Assembly: GCA_017458065.1 (NCBI GenBank)
Contig: JAFTGD010000038.1
Span: 62,001-126,000 of the forward strand
Reading direction: 5' to 3'
Length of the DNA stretch: 64,000 nucleotides
Source of the DNA: Oscillospiraceae bacterium
GTDB taxonomy: Bacteria; Bacillota; Clostridia; Oscillospirales; Oscillospiraceae
The translations under genes and the position numbers were made by a program. Positions 15,735 through 23,983 of the stretch are shown piece by piece. Below the pieces are notes generated by a model that was not told where the DNA came from, ran no database searches, and worked only from the letters and a program-made list of their open reading frames with translations. Every line of letters begins with the position of its first letter. Within the stretch, counting starts at the first letter, position 1.

Positions 15735-15791
15735 ATGAAGGCTTTCCGTTTTGCATCCTACTATTATTACTTTACTGACTCGCTTCGGTAA
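15735..15791 (+). CDS. Attenuator leader peptide rich in Tyr and Phe
   Basis: An 18-codon frame, MKAFRFASYYYYFTDSLR, with a perfect GGAGG (15723-15727) 7 nt before the ATG. Codons 9-12 are four Tyr in a row (15759-15770) and three Phe codons flank them. It lies between the operon promoter and a terminator, and its position relative to the RNA pairings (see attenuator entry) is that of the trp/phe/his leader peptides. The ribosome would stall here when charged tRNA-Tyr (or tRNA-Phe) is scarce. The peptide itself should have no other role. Confidence 0.85.
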   Translation: MKAFRFASYYYYFTDSLR

Positions 15792-15866
15792 GGATAATTT
15801 GTGGTGCAAAGAGAGCTCTGATTGTTGAGAATTGCCGCACAGGTTATCCTGTGCGGTTTTTATTTT
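15749..15866 (+). promoter_or_regulatory. Ribosome-mediated transcription attenuator of the aro-tyrA-pheA operon
   Basis: Four segments pair in alternative ways. Segment 1 (15749-15758, in the leader peptide just before the Tyr run) pairs with segment 2 (15803-15810). Segment 2 (15800-15809) can instead pair with segment 3 (15832-15841) through 8 pairs around a 2x2 loop. Segment 3 CCGCACAGG (15835-15843) pairs perfectly with segment 4 CCTGTGCGG (15848-15856), followed by TTTTTATTTT: the terminator. Stalling at Tyr codons masks segment 1 and frees 2 to form the antiterminator; a ribosome at the stop codon (15789) masks 2 and allows termination. Confidence 0.8.
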
Positions 15867-15877
15867 GGAGGTACAAC

Positions 15878-16879
15878 ATGATTGTCGTTTTAAAACACGG
15901 AGTATCGGATGAGAAAAAGGCGCAGCTGATCGCGTGGCTGGAAGCGCTGGGGCTGAAGATCCACATCTCCAACGGAGAGTTTCAGACGGTTCTTGGTCTG
16001 ATCGGCGATACGACCTCGGTGGATATCGATCTTGTCGAGAGTCTGGAGATCGTCGATTCGGTCAAGCGGGTTACCGAACCATTTAAGTGCTGCAACCGCA
16101 AATTCCATCCCGACGATATGATCGTTGAGATCGGCGACGTCAAGGTCGGCGGCGGCAACTTCGTCATGATTGCGGGCCCGTGCTCGGTGGAGTCGGAAGA
16201 ACAGATCGTCGCGGTCGCAAAGGCGGTCAAGGCTGCCGGCGCCAAGATGATGCGCGGCGGCGCGTTCAAGCCCCGCACGTCTCCCTATGATTTTGCCGGT
16301 CTGAAAGCGACAGGGCTGGAGTACCTGAAAATCGCCCGGCAGGAAACCGGGCTGCCCATCGTGACAGAGCTGATGAACATCATGGACCTTCCGCTTTTTG
16401 AGGATGTGGATGTCATCCAGGTGGGCGCCAGAAACATGCAGAACTTTGACCTTCTGCGCGAGCTCGGCCGTATGAACAAGCCCATTCTGTTAAAGCGCGG
16501 GCTTGCCAACACCCTGAAGGAGCTGCTGATGAGCGCGGAGTACATCATGGCAAACGGAAACGAGCGCGTGATGCTCTGCGAGCGCGGCATCCGTACCTTC
16601 TCCGATTACACCAGGAACACGCTGGACCTCGCGGCGGTACCGATGCTGCATCAGCTGACCCATCTGCCGATCATTGTGGACCCGAGTCATGCCACCGGCA
16701 TTGCGAAGCTGGTCCCGCCCATGGCGATGGCGGCGACGGCCGGCGGGGCAGACGGCCTGATCATCGAAGTGCACAACGACCCAATCCATGCTCTCTGCGA
16801 CGGTGCGCAGTCGCTTCGCCCGGAGGAGTTTGCGGAGCTGGCGGATAAGATCCGTGCGATCAGAGGTGTTATCGCATGA
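15878..16879 (+). CDS. aroF: 3-deoxy-7-phosphoheptulonate (DAHP) synthase, type I-beta with regulatory N-domain
   Basis: 333 residues. Condenses phosphoenolpyruvate and erythrose 4-phosphate, the first shikimate step. Residues 1-~68 (MIVVLKHGVSDEKK) are the ferredoxin-like domain that gives feedback control in the Thermotoga-type enzymes. The catalytic barrel contains AGPCSVESEEQ, GGAFKPRTSPYDFAGL, VGARNMQNFDLL, LLKRGLANTLKE, CERGIRTFSDYTRNTLD and VDPSHATG, all standard. An upstream in-frame ATG at 15851 lies inside the terminator; GGAGG at 15867-15871 fixes ATG 15878. First structural gene of the operon, overlapping tyrA by 4 bp. Confidence 0.93.
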   Translation: MIVVLKHGVSDEKKAQLIAWLEALGLKIHISNGEFQTVLGLIGDTTSVDIDLVESLEIVDSVKRVTEPFKCCNRKFHPDDMIVEIGDVKVGGGNFVMIAGPCSVESEEQIVAVAKAVKAAGAKMMRGGAFKPRTSPYDFAGLKATGLEYLKIARQETGLPIVTELMNIMDLPLFEDVDVIQVGARNMQNFDLLRELGRMNKPILLKRGLANTLKELLMSAEYIMANGNERVMLCERGIRTFSDYTRNTLDLAAVPMLHQLTHLPIIVDPSHATGIAKLVPPMAMAATAGGADGLIIEVHNDPIHALCDGAQSLRPEEFAELADKIRAIRGVIA

Positions 16880-17712
16880 GCACCGTGGGCGTAGTGGGAC
16901 TCGGCTTGATCGGCGGCAGCTTTGTCAAGGCCTATCATGAGGCCGGCTGGCAGGTTTTGGCGGCAAACCGCACAAAATCCACGCTGGAATTTGCAAAGAT
17001 TTCGGGCGACGTGGACGGGGAGCTCACCAAAGAGAATGTGGGCAGCTGCGATCTTGTTCTGGTGACGATTTTCCCGGAGGCGGCGATTCAGACCATACGG
17101 GAGTTTGCCCCGTATTTCGGCACCAAACCCATCGTTATGGACTGCTGCGGCACCAAACGTGTCGTTTGCGAAGCTTGTTTCCCGATTGCGGAAGAATACG
17201 GCTTTACCTACGTGGGCGGACACCCGATGGCCGGTACCAAGTACTCCGGTTACAAATACGCCAAGGCAAACATGTATCAGAATCAGCCGATGGTCATTGT
17301 GCCGCCCAAATATGACGATATATTTCTGCTGGACCGGATAAAAGAACTGCTGCGTCCGGTGGGCATTAATCACATTTCCGTGACGACTGCGGAAAAGCAC
17401 GATGAGATGATCGCCTTTACCTCTCAGCTGGCGCACGTTGTCTCCAACGCCTATGTCAAGAGCCCGACCGCCAGGATCCATCACGGCTTTTCCGCCGGCA
17501 GCTATAAGGATCTCACGCGAGTGGCATGGCTGAACGCCCCGATGTGGGCGGAGCTCTTCCTCGAGAACAAGGATTACCTCCTGACCGAAGTCAACGGACT
17601 CATCGAACGCCTCGATGCCTATCGCAAGGCGATGGAAGAGGACAATATCCAGGAACTGACAGACCTGTTGAATGAGGGCAAGCGCATGAAGGAGGAGGTC
17701 GACGGCCGGTGA
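16876..17712 (+). CDS. tyrA: Prephenate dehydrogenase
   Basis: 278 residues. Oxidatively decarboxylates prephenate to 4-hydroxyphenylpyruvate, the tyrosine branch. The dinucleotide-binding motif GLGLIGGSFVKAY begins at residue 7; GGHPMAGTKYSGYKYA and the His in TSQLAHVVSNAYV are the conserved active-site blocks. There is no C-terminal ACT domain, so feedback must come from AroF or from transcription control. ATGA overlap with aroF; GTGA overlap with aroB. Confidence 0.92.
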   Translation: MSTVGVVGLGLIGGSFVKAYHEAGWQVLAANRTKSTLEFAKISGDVDGELTKENVGSCDLVLVTIFPEAAIQTIREFAPYFGTKPIVMDCCGTKRVVCEACFPIAEEYGFTYVGGHPMAGTKYSGYKYAKANMYQNQPMVIVPPKYDDIFLLDRIKELLRPVGINHISVTTAEKHDEMIAFTSQLAHVVSNAYVKSPTARIHHGFSAGSYKDLTRVAWLNAPMWAELFLENKDYLLTEVNGLIERLDAYRKAMEEDNIQELTDLLNEGKRMKEEVDGR

Positions 17713-18761
17713 GAAGCGTTTCCGTTCATACGCCGTCTTCATCCTACGATGTCCTGATCGGCAGCGGGATTCTTGGGGAGCTCGGCGCACGGGTCAGAGA
17801 TCTCACTGCGGCGCGGCGCTGCGTGCTGGTGTCGGGCGAGAACGTGTTCCCGCTCTACGGAGAGGAAGCGCTGAAAAGTCTCCGGAATTCCGGGCTGCAG
17901 GCGGAGGCGCTGGTCTTTCCGTCCGGGGAGAGTACCAAGAGCCTTGCCCGGTACGAAGAACTGCTGAACTTTCTGACCGAACAGCGCATGACCCGCACGG
18001 ACTGCCTGATTGCGCTGGGCGGCGGCGTGACCGGGGATCTGACCGGCTTTGCCGCGGCGACTTATCAGAGGGGCATCCCTTATCTGCAGGTCCCGACGAC
18101 GCTGCTGGCGGCGGTGGATTCCTCCGTCGGAGGGAAGACCGCGGTGAACCTGCCCGCGGCCAAAAACCAGGTTGGTGCGTTCTATCAGCCTGCTGCCGTC
18201 CTCTGCGACACCGATACGCTCGCGACCCTTCCGGAGCGCGAGCTCAGAGCCGGCTATGCCGAAGCGATCAAGTACGCCGTCCTCGGCGACGCGGACCTGT
18301 TTGACGGTCTGCAGCGCCGTTCTGTTTCACTGGATGAAGTGATTGAAACCTGTGTCAGGATGAAGGCCGATATCGTCGAAGAGGACGAGCACGACCTCGG
18401 AAGGCGCAGACTGCTGAACCTTGGCCATACCTTCGGCCACGCGGTGGAGTCCTGCAGCGGCTATGGTCTGCTGCACGGGGAAGCGGTCGCCATCGGAATG
18501 GCAATGATCGCGAATGCCGCCGTCAGGATGCATCACATGGACGAAAAGAGCCGGGATATCATGATTGAACTGCTCCGGGATTACGGCCTCCCGACAGAGA
18601 CGGACTATACCGCGGACGAGCTCTACGATATCCTGCTGCTGGATAAGAAGATCGCCTCCGGAAAGCTGCACCTGATTGTCCCGCACTCCATCGGCTGGTG
18701 CAATACGGTCGCGGTGGGACCGGAAGAGCTGAGACAATGGCTCGAGGCTGCCTATGAATAA
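17709..18761 (+). CDS. aroB: 3-dehydroquinate synthase
   Basis: 350 residues; converts DAHP to 3-dehydroquinate with NAD and a divalent metal. GGGVTGDLTGFAAATYQRGIPY is the NAD-binding loop (within residues ~100-125), TTLLAAVDSSVGGKTAVN the phosphate and substrate site, and the zinc ligands come from Glu in EAIKYAVLG and the His of NLGHTFGHAVE and LLHGEAVAIGM. Start is GTG at 17709 in a GTGA overlap with tyrA. The stop overlaps the aroA start by 8 bp. Normal length for the family. Confidence 0.93.
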   Translation: MRSVSVHTPSSSYDVLIGSGILGELGARVRDLTAARRCVLVSGENVFPLYGEEALKSLRNSGLQAEALVFPSGESTKSLARYEELLNFLTEQRMTRTDCLIALGGGVTGDLTGFAAATYQRGIPYLQVPTTLLAAVDSSVGGKTAVNLPAAKNQVGAFYQPAAVLCDTDTLATLPERELRAGYAEAIKYAVLGDADLFDGLQRRSVSLDEVIETCVRMKADIVEEDEHDLGRRRLLNLGHTFGHAVESCSGYGLLHGEAVAIGMAMIANAAVRMHHMDEKSRDIMIELLRDYGLPTETDYTADELYDILLLDKKIASGKLHLIVPHSIGWCNTVAVGPEELRQWLEAAYE

Positions 18762-20052
18762 GACGATCCCGCCCGGAAGGAGAAGCGGATCGGTTACGAT
18801 CCCGTCTTCCAAATCCGTCGTCCACCGGCTGATGATCTGCGCGGCGCTCGGTGAGCATCCTGTCAGACTCGAAATCGACGGCCTGTCAAAAGACATTCTC
18901 GCGACGGCAAACTGCCTCAGGGCCTTGGGAGCGGAGATTGAAGTCTCGGACAGAGAAATCCGGATCCAGCCAATCGGCCGCAGGGAAGAGCAGGCTTCGG
19001 AGGCGCTGCTTCTGACCGGAGAGAGCGGATCGACACTGCGCTTTCTGCTACCGGTTGTCGGCGCGCTCGGAAGGAAAGCGGTTTTCCGCATGGAGGGGCG
19101 GCTCTCCGACCGGCCCCTCGCACCCTTTGACAGGCTGCTCACAGAACACGGCATGTGCATCCGGAAAGAAGGCTGCCTGCTTCATTGTTCCGGCAAGCTT
19201 GCCGGAGGGAATTATCCGTTGCCCGGCAATGTCTCCTCCCAGTATTTTTCCGGTCTGCTGATGGCGCTGTCGCTATTGCGGGAGGAAAGTCTGCTCACCG
19301 TCGAGGGTGAGCTCGAGTCGGAGGCCTATGTGCGGCTGACGGAGGATGCGCTTCGGCTATCCGGTATCTGCTTTGAAAAGCGAGACGGTTTCGGCTGGCA
19401 TATTCCCGGAAACCAGATCCCGGCTCCGCCGGCCGTACTGCGGGCGGAAGGGGACTGGTCAAACGCCGCCTTCTATCTCTGTATGGGCGCGCTCAGTAAC
19501 GAGGGCGTCACAGTTGCCGGACTGAACCCGCAGTCCACACAGGGCGACCGCTCCGTAACGGAAATCCTCCGCTCCTTCGGCGCTGAGATCACCTTCTCCC
19601 CGGAGGGCGGGATCACCGTAAAGCAGGGCGATAAGAAACCCATCCGCATCGATGCGGCCCCGGTACCGGATCTGGTGCCGGTACTGGCGGTGCTCTGCTG
19701 CGCAGCAGGCGGGACGTCGGAGATCTATAACGCGGCCCGCGTACGGCTGAAGGAGTCAGACCGGCTTCATACGACGACGGCGCTGATCCGCTGCTGCGGC
19801 GGCGACGTGGAGGAGCATGCGGACGGACTCACGATCCACGGGACCGGAACTCTCAGAGGGGGAGCGGTCGACGCTTTCAACGACCACCGCATTGCCATGA
19901 GCGCGGCAGTTGCAGCCTGCCTCTGCCGCGAGCCGGTTTCGGTCAGCGGGGCCGAATGTGTCGAAAAATCGTATCCCGCCTTCTGGCAGGATTATGAGAA
20001 CCTGACTCTCCCGACCGTATCGGAAGCCGGAGAGAATAACGCTTTGGAGTGA
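18754..20052 (+). CDS. aroA: 3-phosphoshikimate 1-carboxyvinyltransferase (EPSP synthase)
   Basis: 432 residues. Transfers the enolpyruvyl group of PEP to shikimate 3-phosphate. GSVTIPSSKSVVHRLMICAAL is the N-terminal substrate loop (Lys, Ser and Arg ligands), LTGESGSTLRFLLPVV contains the region homologous to the GNAGTA/T PEP site, SSQYFSGLLMALSLL is the shikimate-3-P site, RVRLKESDRLHTTTALI and FNDHRIAMSAAVA complete the site. GESGST in place of GNAGTA is of the class II, low-glyphosate-affinity type. Overlaps aroB; aroC follows after 4 bp. Confidence 0.93.
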   Translation: MNKTIPPGRRSGSVTIPSSKSVVHRLMICAALGEHPVRLEIDGLSKDILATANCLRALGAEIEVSDREIRIQPIGRREEQASEALLLTGESGSTLRFLLPVVGALGRKAVFRMEGRLSDRPLAPFDRLLTEHGMCIRKEGCLLHCSGKLAGGNYPLPGNVSSQYFSGLLMALSLLREESLLTVEGELESEAYVRLTEDALRLSGICFEKRDGFGWHIPGNQIPAPPAVLRAEGDWSNAAFYLCMGALSNEGVTVAGLNPQSTQGDRSVTEILRSFGAEITFSPEGGITVKQGDKKPIRIDAAPVPDLVPVLAVLCCAAGGTSEIYNAARVRLKESDRLHTTTALIRCCGGDVEEHADGLTIHGTGTLRGGAVDAFNDHRIAMSAAVAACLCREPVSVSGAECVEKSYPAFWQDYENLTLPTVSEAGENNALE

Positions 20053-20056
20053 CAGC

Positions 20057-21130
20057 ATGAGCAGCATTTTTAGCGGTTCCGCTTTGCGCCTGTCCATATT
20101 CGGCCAGAGCCACAGCGAGGCAATCGGCATGACGCTGGACGGACTTCCCGCGGGGATCCCGCTGGACCTCGACAGGCTACAGACCTTTCTGAACCGGAGG
20201 GCGCCCGGACAGAACGACTGGTCCACGCCCAGAAGGGAAGAGGACAGGCCGGAGTTCCTTTCCGGGCTGAAGAACGGCAAAACCTGCGGCGCGCCACTGA
20301 CCGCGGTCATCCGAAACGGCAACACCCGCGGGAAGGACTACGAGCAGCTCCGTGTTCTGCCGCGGCCCGGTCATGCGGATTACACGGCCCAGCTGAAGTA
20401 CGGCGGTTATCAGGATTATTCCGGCGGCGGGCATTTTTCCGGTCGGCTCACAGCTCCGCTCTGCATCTCCGGAGGCATCCTAAAGCAGATGCTGCAGGCA
20501 AGGGGAATCCTCTGTGATGCGAGGATCCTCAGCATCGGCCCCGTGCAGGACGACTCTGCCTTTCCCGCGTCTGTTGCCGGGAAGGACTTCCCGACGGTCT
20601 CCGACGGGAAAGCGGAAGAGATGAAGAACGTGATCGCAGCTGCCCGCGCCGACGGGGACTCCGTCGGCGGCGTGATCGAATGTGTGATCCGCGGCGTACC
20701 GGGCGGTTTGGGCGAGCCCATGTTTGACGGAGTGGAGAACCGGATCGCCCAGCTCGCTTTTGCGGTTCCTGCGGTAAAGGGCATCGAATTCGGCAGCGGT
20801 TTTGCCGCGGCTGCCATGCGGGGAAGCGAGAATAACGACGCGTACACGGTCTGTGACGGACGGGTCGTCACGACGACAAACCACGCCGGCGGGATCCTCG
20901 GCGGCATCACCGACGGGATGCCGGTTGTGTTTCGCGTGGCAGTCAAACCGACGCCGTCCATTGCCAGGGCGCAAAACAGCATCAATCTGGAAAGCATGGA
21001 ACCGGGGATCCTACGCATCAGCGGCCGCCACGATCCCTGTATCGTCCCGCGGGCGGTGCCGGTGATCGAAGCCGTGGCGGCTATTGCCATATCAGATCTA
21101 CTTCTGGGAGGGAAGAACATATGGAACTGA
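20057..21130 (+). CDS. aroC: Chorismate synthase
   Basis: 357 residues. Needs reduced FMN; converts EPSP to chorismate, the branch point for Phe, Tyr, Trp and folate. N-terminal LSIFGQSHSEAIGMTLDGLPAG is the family signature with the active-site His. GGGHFSGRLTAP, the ARADGDSVGGVIECVIRG region, and TTNHAGGILGGITDGMP complete the conserved blocks, and GRHDPCIVPRAVPVIEA is the C-terminal signature. Overlaps pheA by 10 bp, with the pheA ribosome site inside its last codons. Confidence 0.94.
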   Translation: MSSIFSGSALRLSIFGQSHSEAIGMTLDGLPAGIPLDLDRLQTFLNRRAPGQNDWSTPRREEDRPEFLSGLKNGKTCGAPLTAVIRNGNTRGKDYEQLRVLPRPGHADYTAQLKYGGYQDYSGGGHFSGRLTAPLCISGGILKQMLQARGILCDARILSIGPVQDDSAFPASVAGKDFPTVSDGKAEEMKNVIAAARADGDSVGGVIECVIRGVPGGLGEPMFDGVENRIAQLAFAVPAVKGIEFGSGFAAAAMRGSENNDAYTVCDGRVVTTTNHAGGILGGITDGMPVVFRVAVKPTPSIARAQNSINLESMEPGILRISGRHDPCIVPRAVPVIEAVAAIAISDLLLGGKNIWN

Positions 21131-22263
21131 ACGAATACAGAGAACGAATCGACCAAATCGACCGGCAACTGCTCAATCTGTTTACCGAGCGCATGGATGT
21201 CGTGTCCGAAATCGCCTCCTGGAAACAGGAAAAACACATGCCGGTTCTTGACGTGCGCAGGGAGAAGGAGAAGCTTCAGAAGATTGAGGAACTCAGCCGT
21301 CCGGAGCTCGCGGAATACAGCTTCACCCTGTTCTCGGTCCTGCTGGAGCTGTCACGCAGCAGACAGAACCGCATCCTGCATCGCGAAAGCGCGGAAACCG
21401 CGGCAATTGAGGCTGCCCTGCGCGATACGCCGCAGCTTTTCCCGGAGAAAGCGATCGTCGCATGCCAGGGGGTGGAAGGGGCTTATTCCGGTATCGCGTG
21501 TGAGAAGCTGTTTGCCAAGCCCAGCATCTTCTATTTCTCGACCTTTGACGCGGTGTTCTCGGCGGTGGAAAAGGGACTCTGCCGCTATGGAGTGATCCCG
21601 GTGGAGAACAGCACGGCCGGTACCGTGAACGCGGTATACGATCTGATGAGGAAGCACAATTTCCGGATTGTGCGCTCGGTTCGGATCAAGATCGACCACA
21701 ATCTGCTGGTAAAGCCCGGGACCAAGCTCGAGGACATCCGAGAGATTTATTCCCACGGTCAGGCGCTGACCCAGTGCGCCGGCTTTCTGCAGAAGTTCCC
21801 GAACGCCAAGATCATCCCCTGCGAGAACACCGCCGTGGCATCCAAGATGGTGGCCGAGTCGGAGGACCCGGGCGTTGCGGCGCTCTCCTCCCGCAGCTGT
21901 GCCAGACTGTACGGGCTCGAGATCCTGATGCCCTCGGTACAGGACTCCTCGGACAATTATACGCGCTTTATCTGTATCTCGAAGAATCTGGAGATTTATC
22001 CGGGAGCGGACCACACCAGCCTGATGATGGTCATCCAGGATGAGCCGGGGACTCTCTATAACGTGCTGGCCCGTTTTTATGCCCTCGGGATCAACATGCA
22101 CAAGCTGGAGAGCCGCCCGATTCCCGGAAGGAACTGGGAGTACCGTTTCTACTTTGACCTCGACACCTCGGTCTATTCTCCGCGCTTTATCCAGCTGATG
22201 GGAGAGCTCGGTGATCTCTGTGAGGAGTACGAATACCTCGGCAGTTACAGTGAGGTGGTCTGA
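21121..22263 (+). CDS. pheA: Bifunctional chorismate mutase / prephenate dehydratase (P-protein)
   Basis: 380 residues in three parts. Residues 1-~85 are an AroQ-type chorismate mutase (LNEYRERIDQIDRQLLNLFTERM). About 115-290 is the prephenate dehydratase domain (CQGVEGAYSGIACEKLF, PVENSTAGTVNAVYDLM, SRSCARLYGLEIL, SSDNYTRF). About 300-375 is an ACT domain (MMVIQDEPGTLYNVLARFYALGINMHKLESRPI), whose ESRP motif binds phenylalanine for feedback inhibition. It makes phenylpyruvate from chorismate. In the operon it balances tyrA at the chorismate/prephenate fork. Confidence 0.94.
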   Translation: MELNEYRERIDQIDRQLLNLFTERMDVVSEIASWKQEKHMPVLDVRREKEKLQKIEELSRPELAEYSFTLFSVLLELSRSRQNRILHRESAETAAIEAALRDTPQLFPEKAIVACQGVEGAYSGIACEKLFAKPSIFYFSTFDAVFSAVEKGLCRYGVIPVENSTAGTVNAVYDLMRKHNFRIVRSVRIKIDHNLLVKPGTKLEDIREIYSHGQALTQCAGFLQKFPNAKIIPCENTAVASKMVAESEDPGVAALSSRSCARLYGLEILMPSVQDSSDNYTRFICISKNLEIYPGADHTSLMMVIQDEPGTLYNVLARFYALGINMHKLESRPIPGRNWEYRFYFDLDTSVYSPRFIQLMGELGDLCEEYEYLGSYSEVV

Positions 22264-23481
22264 ATGAAGTGCGGACTGCTCGGTGAAAAGCTGGGCCATA
22301 GCTATTCTCCGCAAATCCACGCAGAAGTGGCCGACTACGAGTACCGGCTGTACGAGAAGCGGCCGGATGAGGTGGAGGCCTTTGTCCGGCAGGGGGACTG
22401 GCACGGCCTCAATGTGACGATTCCCTATAAGAAGACCGTGATCCCGTTCTGCGACGAGCTGACGCCGCTTGCCGAAAAGATCGGCAGCGTCAACACGCTC
22501 CTGCGGAGAGATGACGGGACGATCCTCGGGGACAACACGGATGCCTGCGGCTTTGAGTCGCTTCTGACGGCGGCCGGCTTTGACCCGACAGGGAAAAAGG
22601 CTCTTGTCCTCGGCAGCGGGGGCGCCTCCGCCACGGTATGCGCCTGCCTGCGTATGCGCGGCGCACAGGTGGTCACCGTCTCCCGGACCGGCGAAGACAA
22701 CTATCAGAACGTCGCAAGGCATCAGAACGCCGCCCTCGTTGTGAATACCACGCCCCTCGGCATGTATCCGAAGAACGGAGAGAAGGCGCTGGATCTGAGC
22801 GTTTTCCCGAGGCTGGAGGCGGTGCTGGACGTGGTGTACAACCCGGCCAGAACCGCGCTGCTTCTGCAGGCGGAGGAGCTCGGCATCCCCTGTGCGGGCG
22901 GACTTCGGATGCTGGTCGGGCAGGGAGTGCGCGCATCCGAGATCTTTCAGGGACACAGCCTGCCTGCGACGGAGCTGGAACGCGTCCTCAAAAAGCTCAG
23001 CTTCGAGATGCAGAATCTTGTTCTGATCGGGATGCCCGGTTCCGGCAAGTCCACCGTGGCAAGGCTGCTTTCCGAGGCCCTGGACCGCCGCTGCGTGGAA
23101 GCGGACGCGGAGATCGAAAAAGCTGCCGGCATGTCCATCCCCGAGATCTTTGCCCGGGAGGGCGAGGACGGGTTCCGCCGTCGGGAGACCGAGGTGCTCT
23201 CCGCCTTCGGAAAGCAGTCCGCCATTATCCTGTCGACAGGCGGCGGCTGCGTCACCCGCGGGGAGAACTATCCGCTTCTGCACCAGAACGGGACCATCAT
23301 TCGCATCACGCGTGATCTCGGCAGACTTGCCAGAGAGGGGAGACCGCTCTCCCTGAATGCGGACCTGGAGCAGATGGCCACGGTGAGAGAGCCGTTTTAC
23401 CGGCGCTTTGCGGATATCACGGTGTCAAATGTCGGGACGCCGGAGGAGACTGTGCGGGCGATCCTGGAGGCGCTGAAATGA
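22264..23481 (+). CDS. aroEK: Fused shikimate dehydrogenase - shikimate kinase
   Basis: 405 residues. AroE: residues 1-~245, with GEKLGHSYSPQIHA and NVTIPYKKTVIPF (substrate and catalytic Lys), NTDACGFESLL, the NADP loop VLGSGGASATV and NTTPLGMYP. Then AroK: residues ~250-405, with Walker A GMPGSGKSTVARLL (about 258), EADAEIEKAAGMSIPEIFAREGE read in parts around 280, RRRETEVL and STGGGCVTR. One chain thus does dehydroshikimate reduction and shikimate phosphorylation. The start follows the pheA stop by one base; the end overlaps aroQ (ATGA). No free-standing aroK is present in the window. Confidence 0.93.
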   Translation: MKCGLLGEKLGHSYSPQIHAEVADYEYRLYEKRPDEVEAFVRQGDWHGLNVTIPYKKTVIPFCDELTPLAEKIGSVNTLLRRDDGTILGDNTDACGFESLLTAAGFDPTGKKALVLGSGGASATVCACLRMRGAQVVTVSRTGEDNYQNVARHQNAALVVNTTPLGMYPKNGEKALDLSVFPRLEAVLDVVYNPARTALLLQAEELGIPCAGGLRMLVGQGVRASEIFQGHSLPATELERVLKKLSFEMQNLVLIGMPGSGKSTVARLLSEALDRRCVEADAEIEKAAGMSIPEIFAREGEDGFRRRETEVLSAFGKQSAIILSTGGGCVTRGENYPLLHQNGTIIRITRDLGRLAREGRPLSLNADLEQMATVREPFYRRFADITVSNVGTPEETVRAILEALK

Positions 23482-23918
23482 AGTTTTTAATCATCAACGG
23501 ACCGAACCTGAATATGCTTGGGATCCGCGAGCCGGATATCTACGGCGCACAGGATTTCCAGGCGCTGCAGCGGTTCATCTATGACTGCTGTCTGGAGGAG
23601 GGCATCGAACCGGTTCTCTTCCAGTCCAACCATGAAGGGGCGATCGTGGATCGGATCCAGGCTGCCTACGGTGAAGCCGACGGTATTGTGATCAATCCGG
23701 CAGCCTATACCCACACCAGCGTTGCGATTCTCGACGCACTGAAGGCTGTGGCGATCCCCGCGGTGGAGGTCCATCTCTCCAATGTCAGCGAGAGGGAGAG
23801 CTTCCGACAGATTTCCTATCCCGGCATGGCCTGTATCAAGGCTTTCGTCGGGCTTGGCTTCGAAGGCTATCGACAGGCGATTTTGTATCTGAAGGATTGG
23901 CTGCAGAAAGAAAAATAA
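23478..23918 (+). CDS. aroQ: 3-dehydroquinate dehydratase, type II
   Basis: 146 residues, the normal size of the dodecameric type II enzyme. INGPNLNMLGIREPDIYG holds the catalytic Tyr and the N-terminal signature, QSNHEGAIVDRIQ the catalytic loop, and NPAAYTHTSVAILDAL and EVHLSNVSERESFR the substrate ligands. It performs the third pathway step although it is the last gene. A strong terminator follows at 23923-23949. Confidence 0.94.
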   Translation: MKFLIINGPNLNMLGIREPDIYGAQDFQALQRFIYDCCLEEGIEPVLFQSNHEGAIVDRIQAAYGEADGIVINPAAYTHTSVAILDALKAVAIPAVEVHLSNVSERESFRQISYPGMACIKAFVGLGFEGYRQAILYLKDWLQKEK

Positions 23919-23922
23919 AAGA

Positions 23923-23949
23923 CGGAGGCCGGTGCGGTACCGGCCTCCG
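23923..23949 (+). terminator. Terminator of the aromatic operon
   Basis: CGGAGGCCGGT (23923-23933) pairs perfectly with ACCGGCCTCCG (23939-23949) around a 5-nt loop and is followed by ATTTACTTT. Confidence 0.8.
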
Positions 23950-23983
23950 ATTTACTTTAAAAGGGTTTGAGAAATAAAAAGGT

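Noticed and set aside
21352-23283. 643-residue frame opposite pheA and aroEK
   Set aside because: Antisense shadow spanning two well-identified genes; long only because of codon bias.
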